Program-made: the position numbers and the translations under genes
In this document: positions 1 through 5,915 of the stretch, in pieces
How positions within the stretch are numbered: the first letter of the stretch is position 1
Layout: each line of letters begins with the position of its first letter
The notes under the pieces: generated by a model
What the model was told of the DNA's origin: nothing
What the model saw: the letters and a program-made list of their open reading frames with translations, nothing else
The model's database searches: none
Assembly: GCA_003551485.1 (NCBI GenBank)
Contig: PUMS01000398.1
Span: 1-7,320, forward strand
Direction: 5' to 3'
Length of the DNA stretch: 7,320 nucleotides
From: Phycisphaeraceae bacterium
GTDB lineage: Bacteria; Planctomycetota; Phycisphaerae; Phycisphaerales; Phycisphaeraceae

Positions 1-696
1 CTCGCCCAGGATGGCCGCCGCCTGGTGCTTCAGCTTCGCACCCGCGGCGGTGGTGAGGGCAAGGGCGGCGACGGCGATGTTGTCGAGCTTGTCTCCCTCA
101 TCCCCGGCCGGGCCAATCACATGGTCATCACCCTCGGCGGCGGCCGACTGCGGGCTTTTCTGGATGGCGAGCAGCGCTTCGAATCGGCTGGCATCGAGCC
201 CGACCTCGCCGCCTGGGGCGAAGGTCAACTGCTCGCCGGAGCCGGCCCGGACGGCACCGCCCCCTGGCACGGCACGATCGAGGGCCTGGCCATCTACGCC
301 GTGGCCTTCGAGCCGGAGCAGGCCCGGCACAGCCATCTGGCCTACCGGCAGGTCACCGCCGCGCGCGATGACCCGCCTCGCCTGGTGGTCGAGGCCACAC
401 TGCGGCAGACCTCCGAGCGGCCCACGCTCGAACTGGTCTCGCCCTACCGCCGCGCCCTGATGCTCTGCGAATACCGGGTCGACCGCATCCTGGAAGGCGC
501 TGAGCCCTCCGGGCGCATCCGCGTGGCCCACTGGGCCCTGCTCGATGGCGAACCCACCACCGTCCCCGCCGAGGGCGAAACGGTACGCCTGCAACTGCTG
601 CCGCTGGACCAGACCCCCCAGTCGCTGACCGAATACCTCCACTCGACCCTCGAGCCCGACTTCGACATCCCCGAGTATTACGCGGTCCCGCGGTGA
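1..696 (+). CDS. LamG/concanavalin-A-like domain protein, C-terminal part (5' end outside window)
   Basis: The reading frame is open from base 1 to a TGA at 694-696, giving 231 visible residues; no start is needed inside the window. Residues about 1-117 look like the second half of a LamG (jelly-roll, concanavalin-A-like) domain: a strand with HMVITLGGGRLRAFLDGE, then a GQLLAGAG strand, then WHGTIEGLAIYAVAFEPEQA, the usual closing strand in which the domain's edge is described as an 'event' followed by a short helix. Such domains bind carbohydrate or protein ligands on secreted proteins. Residues about 125-231 form a second beta-rich region (RLVVEATLRQTSE, CEYRVDRILEG, RIRVAHWALLDGE, then ending near PEYYAVPR) that I cannot assign to a named family. 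No membrane segment is visible in this part. The next gene is on the same strand after a 132-bp gap. The LamG call is fairly sure; the role and the N-terminal content are unknown. Confidence 0.75.
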   Translation, partial: LAQDGRRLVLQLRTRGGGEGKGGDGDVVELVSLIPGRANHMVITLGGGRLRAFLDGEQRFESAGIEPDLAAWGEGQLLAGAGPDGTAPWHGTIEGLAIYAVAFEPEQARHSHLAYRQVTAARDDPPRLVVEATLRQTSERPTLELVSPYRRALMLCEYRVDRILEGAEPSGRIRVAHWALLDGEPTTVPAEGETVRLQLLPLDQTPQSLTEYLHSTLEPDFDIPEYYAVPR

Positions 697-749
697 GGAG
701 AAGGCGGGGAAGCCTACCATCTTCCCTCGCGGGCCCGGAGGGGGAAACC

Positions 750-817
750 CCGGGGGTGCCATGCGTACCCCTGGAAGCTAGAGTTCGCTATCAGACCCCT
801 TGGGGGATGGCAGTCTG
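750..817 (+). promoter_or_regulatory. Candidate folded leader ahead of the transglutaminase-like gene
   Basis: Three stems compete. Hairpin A pairs 750-759 with 765-774 over ten positions (two G-T wobbles) around a 5-nt loop. Alternative B pairs TGCCAT at 757-762 with ATGGCA at 807-812 and CCCC at 768-771 with the G run at 802-806. Hairpin C pairs CAGAC at 792-796 with GTCTG at 813-817 and C797-799 with the same G run, and its 3' arm touches the first base of the ribosome binding site. A and B exclude each other, as do B and C. No T tract follows, so none looks like a plain intrinsic terminator. It matches no riboswitch class I know. The pairings are seen directly; a regulatory role is inference, and in GC-rich DNA such pairings can arise by chance. 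Confidence 0.3.
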
Positions 818-821
818 GAGG
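817..821 (+). promoter_or_regulatory. Ribosome binding site of the transglutaminase-like gene
   Basis: GGAGG lies 7 nt before the ATG at 829, which is ideal spacing and fixes that start. The ATG is directly followed by a charged stretch and a hydrophobic signal-peptide core, which agrees with it. Confidence 0.8.
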
Positions 822-828
822 TCACCTG

Positions 829-2661
829 ATGCATGGCCGCGAATGGCGGTTGACCGGTGCCGTTTCTCGATGCTTGCTGGCCGCGAGCCTGATCCTGTTC
901 GCCTCCGCCGCGACCCCCGCGGCGGCGAAGCAGCAGGACCGTTTCGACCCCGCCGCGGTCGGCCGCGCCATCGAGCGCGCCGAATTGGCCGCGCTGCGAG
1001 AGGCCGCCGAAGCGGAGTTGCAGCATCTGCTGGCCGGCACGCCGCGCAGCACGGAGCAGATCGACCGGCTCATCCGCATCGCCGCCGTTCGCCAGTTCGC
1101 CCTGCACTTCGATCGCGAGGGCTCGGACACCGAGCCGTTCGACGACACCCAGCGCCGCACCATGCAGTGGCTGGCCGAGCAGCCGCGGCTGTTCGCCACG
1201 GTCGCCCTGGCGATGGAGCCGGAGGACGACCCCGCCGGCGTGCTGCGCGTGCTCGAGCACCTGCGGCGGGCCGAGGGCGATCGGCTCGAGCGCTTCGCCG
1301 AGTTGACCACGGCTTTCGCCGTCGTCTGGGACCAGCCGCCGGATGAGCCCCGCTCGCTCGGCGAGCAGTTCGAGCACGCCGTCGAGCTGTTCCGCTATTA
1401 CGTCAACCACAACGCCGACATGCGCTACGACCTGACGGGCATGCCCTGGGACCTGGCCATCTACCTCGCCGACGGCCGCGCCTCGGTCGAGGAGTACCGG
1501 TGGGTGCGGTCGCAGCGTCGCTACGATGCGCGGCGGACGCAGGCCATGGGCGAGGTCTACTTCGATGTGCCCTACGACCGCGCCGGGCTCTACACCGGCC
1601 AGTGGCAGGGGGTGCACGGCCGGCCCTACACGCTGGCCAACCTCCGCCAGATCGGCGGCGTGTGCAAGGACCAGGCCTACTTTGCCTGCCACGTCAACCG
1701 TGCCTTCGGCATCCCCGCGGTCATCTGCGCCGGCCGAAGCGGGCGCGGCGTGGGCTACCATGCCTGGATCGGCTACCTCAAGCCCCAGGGTGACGGCGCC
1801 GCCTGGGACTTCAACACCGCCCGCTACGCCGAGCACCGCTTCTGGTCGGCCAGCGTCGAGGACCCCCAGACCCGCGCCGAGATGACCGATGGCGATGTGA
1901 GCGTGCGTGGCCGGCTGTTCGGTGTGCCCATCCGCCAGCGGCTGATGAGCACGGCCATCGCGCGCATCCACGACCTCTTCGACAGCGACCGCCGCGCCGA
2001 GTTGCTCAAGCTCGCCATCGACACCTCACCGGGCAACCTCGCCGCGTGGTGGGCACTGGCCGATCATTACGGCGGCGAGGGGGCCGACCTTCGCGATGTC
2101 GCCGAGATGCTGCGGGTGGTCCGCCAGTTCACGCTCAACCGCTACGATGAGTTCGGCTTCGAGCTGTTCATCCGCACCATCCGCGGCCAGCCGGCGAGGG
2201 TGCAGTTCCAGCTCGTGGTCAGCAACCGCGACATGTTCCGGCGGCGGCCGGACCTCAGCTCGCGGCTGCAGATCGTGCAGGGCAAACTGATGGAGAAAAT
2301 GGACAACACCCGCGGGGCGCTGTCGCTGTGGACGCAGGTGGCCCGGCGCAACGTCGAGCATCCTCCCGTCCTGCTCGATGCCACCGACCGCATCGATGCC
2401 TCGCTGCGGCGCCAGGAGCAGCTCGAGCGGCTGGTGGTTGTCTACCGCACGATCTGGGAGACCATGAACGCCCCATCGCCCAGCGCCTATGCGTGGACCA
2501 CGCCCTGGTTCCTGGTCGGCCAGCGCTACGCCCAGGCCCTGGAAGACACCGGCGACCGCGCCGCCGCCCGCCGCATCCGCGAGCGCCTCGACCAGCGCGA
2601 CACCCGCAAACCCACCGAGCAGGCCGGCGCTGAGGCCGCCGATTCGCCCACCGGCGGCTGA
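829..2661 (+). CDS. Exported transglutaminase-like (papain-fold) domain protein with long helical C-terminus
   Basis: The protein has 610 residues. Residues 1-33 form a Sec-type signal peptide: basic MHGREWR start, hydrophobic core around 15-28, and an Ala-rich cleavage region near 30-33. Residues about 40-260 are mostly alpha-helical, rich in Arg, Glu and Ala. The transglutaminase-like core lies about 265-335 and has the full catalytic triad in order: Cys279 in GGVCKDQA, His311 in GYHAWIGY, and Asp327 in WDFN. In this superfamily the Cys attacks an amide, giving cross-linking, deamidation or peptidase activity; the substrate cannot be told from sequence. Residues about 370-590 are helical with repeat-like Leu/Ala spacing (for example LAAWWALADHYGG and FLVGQRYAQALEDTGD), suggesting degenerate TPR-like repeats that may bind a partner. 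The tail is polar and probably disordered. The protein is probably periplasmic; there is no lipobox or anchor. It follows a LamG-type gene on the same strand, but the 132-bp gap does not prove an operon. Confidence 0.85.
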   Translation: MHGREWRLTGAVSRCLLAASLILFASAATPAAAKQQDRFDPAAVGRAIERAELAALREAAEAELQHLLAGTPRSTEQIDRLIRIAAVRQFALHFDREGSDTEPFDDTQRRTMQWLAEQPRLFATVALAMEPEDDPAGVLRVLEHLRRAEGDRLERFAELTTAFAVVWDQPPDEPRSLGEQFEHAVELFRYYVNHNADMRYDLTGMPWDLAIYLADGRASVEEYRWVRSQRRYDARRTQAMGEVYFDVPYDRAGLYTGQWQGVHGRPYTLANLRQIGGVCKDQAYFACHVNRAFGIPAVICAGRSGRGVGYHAWIGYLKPQGDGAAWDFNTARYAEHRFWSASVEDPQTRAEMTDGDVSVRGRLFGVPIRQRLMSTAIARIHDLFDSDRRAELLKLAIDTSPGNLAAWWALADHYGGEGADLRDVAEMLRVVRQFTLNRYDEFGFELFIRTIRGQPARVQFQLVVSNRDMFRRRPDLSSRLQIVQGKLMEKMDNTRGALSLWTQVARRNVEHPPVLLDATDRIDASLRRQEQLERLVVVYRTIWETMNAPSPSAYAWTTPWFLVGQRYAQALEDTGDRAAARRIRERLDQRDTRKPTEQAGAEAADSPTGG

Positions 2662-2696
2662 CCGTCCCGCCCCCGGCCCCCCGGAAGGAGAGAAAT

Positions 2697-2737
2697 CGTA
2701 GGGTGGGTAGAGCGAGGTCTTCCGAACGAGACCCACC
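2697..2737 (+). repeat. Left end of the MITE-like element: terminal inverted repeat plus REP-like hairpin
   Basis: The outer 23 bases (2697-2719) are the terminal inverted repeat. GGTGGGT at 2702-2708 pairs with ACCCACC at 2731-2737, giving a stem with a 22-nt loop, the size and style of REP elements. The loop differs from that of the right end, so the two ends are related but not identical beyond the terminal repeat. Confidence 0.75.
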
Positions 2738-2872
2738 AATTCACGGTTGCGATCGCGACGGGGTCGGGGCCTTGCACAGGGTCAGGGATGGGGACCAGGG
2801 GTTGTGCCATCCCCCTGCGTTTCGCGGCGGCTTTACGGAGATGTGGGGCAAACCGTGCTCGCATCGGGGGAT

Positions 2873-2937
2873 GGTGGGTTTAGCGCGGAGCGCTGTTGAG
2901 GCCGTCGCTCGGCGGACCTCGCTCTACCCACCCTACG
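2873..2937 (-). repeat. Right end of the MITE-like element: terminal inverted repeat plus larger REP-like hairpin
   Basis: GGTGGGT at 2873-2879 pairs with ACCCACC at 2926-2932, and a smaller stem AGCGC (2882-2886) with GCGCT (2890-2894) sits inside it. The outer 23 bases (2915-2937) match the left end exactly in reverse complement. Confidence 0.75.
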
Positions 2938-3011
2938 AAATGGCTGGCCATCGTGCCGCCATGTGCAGGCTTCTTCTCACGCGCGCCCACCGGGGCAGCG
3001 TATCGCGGCGG

Positions 3012-3407
3012 CTACACGACGATCACACTGGCCCCGAGCGTGACCCAGGCCGCGACGAAGACGGCCCCGCCGAGCATGGACATGCGAAGCAGCGCCCGGT
3101 GGCCGGTGAAGGCATAGGCATAGAGCACGCAGGGAAACAGCAGTATTCCGATGACGAACCCCCAGCCCGCCGCGATCAGCAGCGCCGGGTCGCGGCCCTC
3201 ACCGCCGCCGCCGGCGAGCATCACGGCGATGAGGATGGCGATGGCGTGCACGAGTTGATACCGCGAGCCGACGTCGAGCATGGCCAGCCGGTCGGGCGAC
3301 AGGCGGCGGTGCAGCACGTGGGCGCGCATGCCCCCGATCAGGACGGCAAGCGCCCCTGAGAGGGCACCGATGAGCAGAAGCGTGTGATGCGTATCGAGCA
3401 TGGGCAT
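3012..3407 (-). CDS. DUF423 family small integral membrane protein
   Basis: Using the ATG at 3405-3407 the protein has 131 residues, a normal length for DUF423 (YgdD-type) proteins. Four hydrophobic helices are visible at about 9-27, 47-66, 76-98 and 108-129. Family marks are the GALSGALAVLIGG segment ending in GMRAH (usually GAFGAH or GAMGAH), RYQLVHAIAIL before the second helix, a long hydrophobic third helix ending in LYAYAFTG, and a final GGAVFVAAW segment. The family sits in the inner membrane and its function is not known. Longer starts exist in frame (TTG at 3452, ATG at 3440) but they would add a polar tail lacking in the family and have no good ribosome binding site. The ATG at 3401 is also possible. 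The ribosome binding site for the chosen start is weak (GGA just before the ATG). A strong promoter lies about 130 bp upstream. The gene is convergent with the transglutaminase-like gene, with the MITE-like element between them. Confidence 0.82.
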   Translation of the reverse strand: MPMLDTHHTLLLIGALSGALAVLIGGMRAHVLHRRLSPDRLAMLDVGSRYQLVHAIAILIAVMLAGGGGEGRDPALLIAAGWGFVIGILLFPCVLYAYAFTGHRALLRMSMLGGAVFVAAWVTLGASVIVV

Positions 3408-3520
3408 TCCAGGTTGGGGTGAAGGCTTTCTCCTGAGCATGGGTAACGACAAGGCGTGGCCGTGCGGCGCCCTGGCGGGGCGATCCCCATACCAACCGCC
3501 GGGCGGGGGATCAGCTGGAC

Positions 3521-3540
3521 ATTATCAGGAGATAATTATC
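3521..3540 (-). promoter_or_regulatory. AT-rich inverted repeat, candidate operator at the DUF423 promoter
   Basis: On the + strand the site reads ATTATC, four bases, GATAAT, and continues into the perfect 10-bp palindrome GATAATTATC at 3531-3540. It spans the predicted transcription start, immediately downstream of the -10 box, where a bound repressor would block initiation. The GATAAT/ATTATC half-sites resemble the hexamers that build Fur-family boxes, but the spacing does not match the canonical 19-bp arrangement, so the regulator is unknown. The palindrome is seen; operator function is inferred. Confidence 0.45.
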
Positions 3541-3542
3541 CA

Positions 3543-3570
3543 ATTATATTGAGAACGCGGCGCCTGTCAA
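3543..3570 (-). promoter_or_regulatory. Consensus sigma-70-type promoter for the DUF423 gene
   Basis: On the - strand the region reads TTGACA (3570-3565), a 16-bp spacer, then TATAAT (3548-3543). Both hexamers match the housekeeping sigma consensus at all six bases. The predicted start is near 3536, giving a leader of about 130 nt before the DUF423 start. A six-of-six match in both boxes is unlikely by chance in such GC-rich DNA. Confidence 0.75.
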
Positions 3571-3596
3571 CCCAGGAGCACCCAACCCCCGCCACG

Positions 3597-3657
3597 GAAA
3601 CAATACCGACGGAAAAAGAAAATATAAGTAACTGAAAATAAATTGCTTACGCGAAAT
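3597..3657. other. AT-rich patch in the 3408-3731 intergenic region
   Basis: Bases 3601-3650 are about 72% A+T, in sharp contrast to the surrounding DNA, with runs such as AAAAAGAAAATATAAGTAAC. The stretch 3408-3731 carries no gene that I can support; it holds the DUF423 promoter and operator and this patch. The patch lies too far upstream of that promoter's -35 box to be a simple UP element. It could be a protein-binding or curved region, or the edge of an old insertion; nothing in it decides between these. Confidence 0.5.
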
Positions 3658-3731
3658 GGGCTCACCCCGCGGCCACTTCCACCACCCTCCCACCACGCAT
3701 CACACCACCGAATGACCGCGGCTCGGGGTCA

Positions 3732-5699
3732 TCACCGGTCCAGGCCCAGACGCCACAGGGCCACCCCCGCCCCCTCACCGGCGCTGACCAACTGCGCGCT
3801 CCAACGCGACCGGTCAACCTCCAGACGCGAAGCATCGAGAAGGGCTTCACCATCGTCCGCGATATCCGGGATCAGCACCAGCACCAGCCGGTGCTCGCGC
3901 GCGGCCTGCACGAGCTGGACCTCATCCAGCACCGGGATCGCCCGGCGCGAGTAGAGGCTCATCGCTGATAGCTCGGCCGTGATCGGCCCGTGCCAGACCA
4001 GCGGATGGGCATCGTTGCCCACCCTGTGCACCTGCTGCGAAAGGGGGCGGATCTGTCCCGCCGCCTGCGGACCGTGGGCGATCGACACCGCCAGCGCGGT
4101 GCTCACGACCAGCGACCAAACCGCCCAGGCCACGTAAGCGCGGCCGGGGTGGTGGTGGCGCACCCAGGGCAGGGTCAGGGCCACGATCCCGCCCAGCACC
4201 ACCGCGAGGCCCGCCGTCGACCCCAGGTGCCAGTCATCCACCCACGCCGTCGCCAGCCAGCCGCCGGCTACAAGGTCGCCGTGGAACAGAAGCCCCAGCG
4301 GCACCAGCAGCGACAACCCCGCCAGGAGTCCCCAGTAGCCCCACCGCAGCCCGCGCCAGGACACCGGTTTGTGACCGACCTCGACCAGGTCCACCTGGAG
4401 ACTGGCCACCGACACCAGCAGCACCACCGCCGCCGGCAACAGCGGCAGGATGTCGCCCAGCGACCGGGCGCCGGGAATCCATACCAGCACCAGCACCAGC
4501 GCCGCCAGCCACGCCCAGCCCAGCATCAGCCGCATCCGCGCCCCGCTGGAGGAACGTGAAAGCGGCTGCATCGCCGCGGCGATCAGCCAGAACGTCCACG
4601 GCAACAGCGCCAGCGCCCCCACACCCAGCAGGATGCCCAACTGACCGAAGAAACCGCCGATGCCCGGCGACTCGCTGCTGTGAAACGGCCGAAACCACAT
4701 CGCCCACGGCGCCGGCAGGTTCTCATACACGTACACCGCCCAGGGCAGCACCATCAGCACTCCGATCAGCAGCGCTGCCACCAGCCCCAGCAGGTGTCCC
4801 ACGCGGCCGGGGCAGATGATGAGCAGGGCCAGGATCGGCACCACGATGATCGGCAACGCCCTCGGTCCGGCCACCAGCAGGGCCAGACCCAGCGCAAGGC
4901 CGCACACCACCCAGCCGATGAACTGACGCTCGACCGACGGCCCCGGCTTCAACGGCCGGATCGCCCACAGCGCTGCGGCCACGGACACGGCGTAAAGCCC
5001 GAGGTAGGCGCTGGCCTCGGTACCCAGGCGGCCGTGGTAGATCAACAGCGGGTTGGCCGCCATCACCAGCCCGCCGAGCAGCGCCGCACGCGGCCCGGCA
5101 ATGCTGTGGGCCGCCCAGAACACCCCCGCCACCGCCACCAACGCCATCAGGGCCGACACCAGCCGCCCGATGATGATCAGCCCCTGCGCCGGGGCCTGCG
5201 GATCCAGGTGCGTCATACCCAGCATGTGAGCCCAGGTGATGCCGGGCATGCGCTCCAGCCGCGGCTGGTCGCCGAAGTGGGGCGCCAGCCAGTTGGGAGC
5301 GCTGCTGTTGAACCGCTCGGTGGTGTGCATCGAGATGGCCAGTTGCTCGGCCTCGGCCGGCTCAGTCACGTCCGGTGTGGCGATGAAGACCAGCAGCGCC
5401 GGGCAGGCGAGGATGAGACAGGCGGCCAGCCCGGTCCAAGTCAGGAAACTGGTCGAAGGCGGCGGCGGCGCCGTCCAGCCGGGGACCGGCTTGTGGCCCG
5501 CCCCCCCCGCCCCCGCCGCGCCGCCATTGCCAACGTCGTCCCCGGCCTCGCCGCGCGCGCCCTCGGCGCCCCCGCGCAGCCAAGACCATGGCCGCCGCCC
5601 ACGGGCACCGGCGGCGGCACTGTGACCGGTGGGCCTGGCTGTCGAACCCGCATCGTCGCGTGCCAAAGCAAACACTCCAGAGGCCGGTCCATCCACCAT
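3732..5699 (-). CDS. GT39/ArnT-like multi-pass membrane glycosyltransferase
   Basis: From the ATG at 5697-5699 the protein has 655 residues. Members of this GT-C fold family move a sugar from a polyprenyl-phosphate carrier to lipid or protein acceptors on the outer face of the inner membrane. The first membrane helix is at about 85-108. It leads into a loop with DVTEPAEAEQLAISM (Asp110, Glu113, Glu116), the place of the catalytic acidic motif, then WLAPHFGDQPRLERMPGITW, the counterpart of the family's WL-P-NG-P-EKPP-YW stretch. GRLVSALMAL and NPLLIYHGRLGTEAS follow the usual layout, with Glu228 where many relatives have Asp. About ten more hydrophobic helices follow and a soluble, probably periplasmic, domain covers roughly 545-655. 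Residues 1-84 are Gly/Ala/Pro-rich and unlike the family. A GTG at 5798 would add 33 residues, but a better promoter lies inside that extension, so I prefer 5699. The acceptor is unknown. The gene is divergent from ribH. Confidence 0.8.
   Translation of the reverse strand: MVDGPASGVFALARDDAGSTARPTGHSAAAGARGRRPWSWLRGGAEGARGEAGDDVGNGGAAGAGGAGHKPVPGWTAPPPPSTSFLTWTGLAACLILACPALLVFIATPDVTEPAEAEQLAISMHTTERFNSSAPNWLAPHFGDQPRLERMPGITWAHMLGMTHLDPQAPAQGLIIIGRLVSALMALVAVAGVFWAAHSIAGPRAALLGGLVMAANPLLIYHGRLGTEASAYLGLYAVSVAAALWAIRPLKPGPSVERQFIGWVVCGLALGLALLVAGPRALPIIVVPILALLIICPGRVGHLLGLVAALLIGVLMVLPWAVYVYENLPAPWAMWFRPFHSSESPGIGGFFGQLGILLGVGALALLPWTFWLIAAAMQPLSRSSSGARMRLMLGWAWLAALVLVLVWIPGARSLGDILPLLPAAVVLLVSVASLQVDLVEVGHKPVSWRGLRWGYWGLLAGLSLLVPLGLLFHGDLVAGGWLATAWVDDWHLGSTAGLAVVLGGIVALTLPWVRHHHPGRAYVAWAVWSLVVSTALAVSIAHGPQAAGQIRPLSQQVHRVGNDAHPLVWHGPITAELSAMSLYSRRAIPVLDEVQLVQAAREHRLVLVLIPDIADDGEALLDASRLEVDRSRWSAQLVSAGEGAGVALWRLGLDR
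5501..5508 (-). repeat. G8 homopolymer tract within the glycosyltransferase N-terminus
   Basis: Eight consecutive C on the + strand (G8 on the coding strand), separated by one base from a C5 run at 5510-5514. The tract lies in the Gly-rich segment upstream of the first membrane helix, so a one-base slip would remove the whole enzyme. It is also a possible G-quadruplex on the coding strand and a likely place for sequencing error. Confidence 0.6.
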
Positions 5700-5729
5700 C
5701 GTCACCGCCTGCCTGCAGACCCGCCATCC

Positions 5730-5738
5730 AGCATAACA
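5730..5738 (-). promoter_or_regulatory. Possible extended -10 promoter of the glycosyltransferase gene
   Basis: On the - strand the site reads TGTTATGCT, matching the extended -10 pattern TGnTATnnT. There is no good -35 box. A start near 5723 would give a leader of about 24 nt to the ATG at 5699 and would leave the alternative GTG at 5798 outside the transcript. Confidence 0.3.
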
Positions 5739-5806
5739 CCCCCTCTCGCCGGTGGACAGGGCCGCGGCGGCGGCAACGCCCTTACCGATGCACCCCACCC
5801 GGAACA

Positions 5807-5830
5807 GACAACGGCACGCCGGCGGTTGTC
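5807..5830. promoter_or_regulatory. Inverted repeat GACAAC-12-GTTGTC overlapping the ribH -35 box
   Basis: GACAAC at 5807-5812 and GTTGTC at 5825-5830 form a 6-bp inverted repeat with a 12-bp spacer, and the right half overlaps the predicted ribH -35 hexamer. A dimeric regulator could bind here. The half-sites are short, so chance is a fair alternative. Confidence 0.25.
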
Positions 5831-5854
5831 ATGCCATCCCCTGGCGGATATGAC
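5826..5854 (+). promoter_or_regulatory. Probable ribH promoter
   Basis: TTGTCA (5826-5831, five of six to the -35 consensus), a 17-bp spacer, and TATGAC (5849-5854, four of six to the -10 consensus). The predicted start near 5861 gives a leader of about 55 nt, too short for an FMN riboswitch, and no such riboswitch sequence is visible. Confidence 0.45.
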
Positions 5855-5903
5855 TGACATGACCGGGCCCCGGTCCCGGCGTTGCCCCGCCCCGACCCTG
5901 TGC

Positions 5904-5909
5904 GAGGAG
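5904..5909 (+). promoter_or_regulatory. Ribosome binding site deciding the ribH start
   Basis: GAGGAG lies 6 nt before the GTG at 5916. The frame stays open far upstream, so this site rather than frame length sets the start; the in-frame TTG at 5910 touches the site and is too close to be used. Confidence 0.75.
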
Positions 5910-5915
5910 TTGATC

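Larger units (their letters stand above)
2697..2937. mobile_element. MITE-like non-coding element with 23-bp perfect terminal inverted repeats
   Basis: The two ends, 2697-2719 and 2915-2937, are exact reverse complements over 23 bases. AAAT occurs immediately outside both ends (2693-2696 and 2938-2941), which looks like a 4-bp target-site duplication. The 195-bp interior encodes no convincing protein, so the element is non-autonomous and would need a transposase supplied in trans. Each end also contains its own GGTGGGT/ACCCACC hairpin, so the element equally resembles two REP sequences head to head (a BIME-like pair). Repeats beginning GTAGGGTGGGT are known as dispersed elements in several bacterial groups. 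It sits between the stop of the transglutaminase-like gene and the stop of the convergent DUF423 gene, a site where insertion does little harm. The repeats and flanks are seen directly; the mobilising enzyme is unknown. Confidence 0.8.

Noticed and set aside
697..749. Promoter for the transglutaminase-like gene, for example a TACCAT box near 715
   Set aside because: No -35 partner at proper spacing could be found and the match is weak.
778..1971. A 397-residue open frame on the - strand
   Set aside because: It is antisense to the transglutaminase-like gene, which has a signal peptide, an intact catalytic triad and a strong ribosome binding site; the reverse frame shows no family features.
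2526..3359. Small open frames on both strands running through the MITE-like element
   Set aside because: They begin in or cross the inverted repeats, are low in protein-like character and read antisense to real genes on either side; such frames across repeat ends are common false annotations.
3608..3655. Resemblance of the AT-rich patch to a CRISPR leader
   Set aside because: No direct repeats or spacers lie on either side and no cas gene is present.
3876..4500. Short CAGCAC tandem triplet runs near 3876 and 4483 as microsatellites
   Set aside because: They encode Leu-Val repeats in the glycosyltransferase, a normal outcome of biased codons in hydrophobic segments.
4680..5915. A long open frame continuous with ribH on the + strand, which would give a 572-residue fusion protein
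   Set aside because: The added part is antisense to the glycosyltransferase, rich in Arg, His, Gln and Pro as expected for a shadow frame, and ribH has its own ribosome binding site and family-typical start at 5916.
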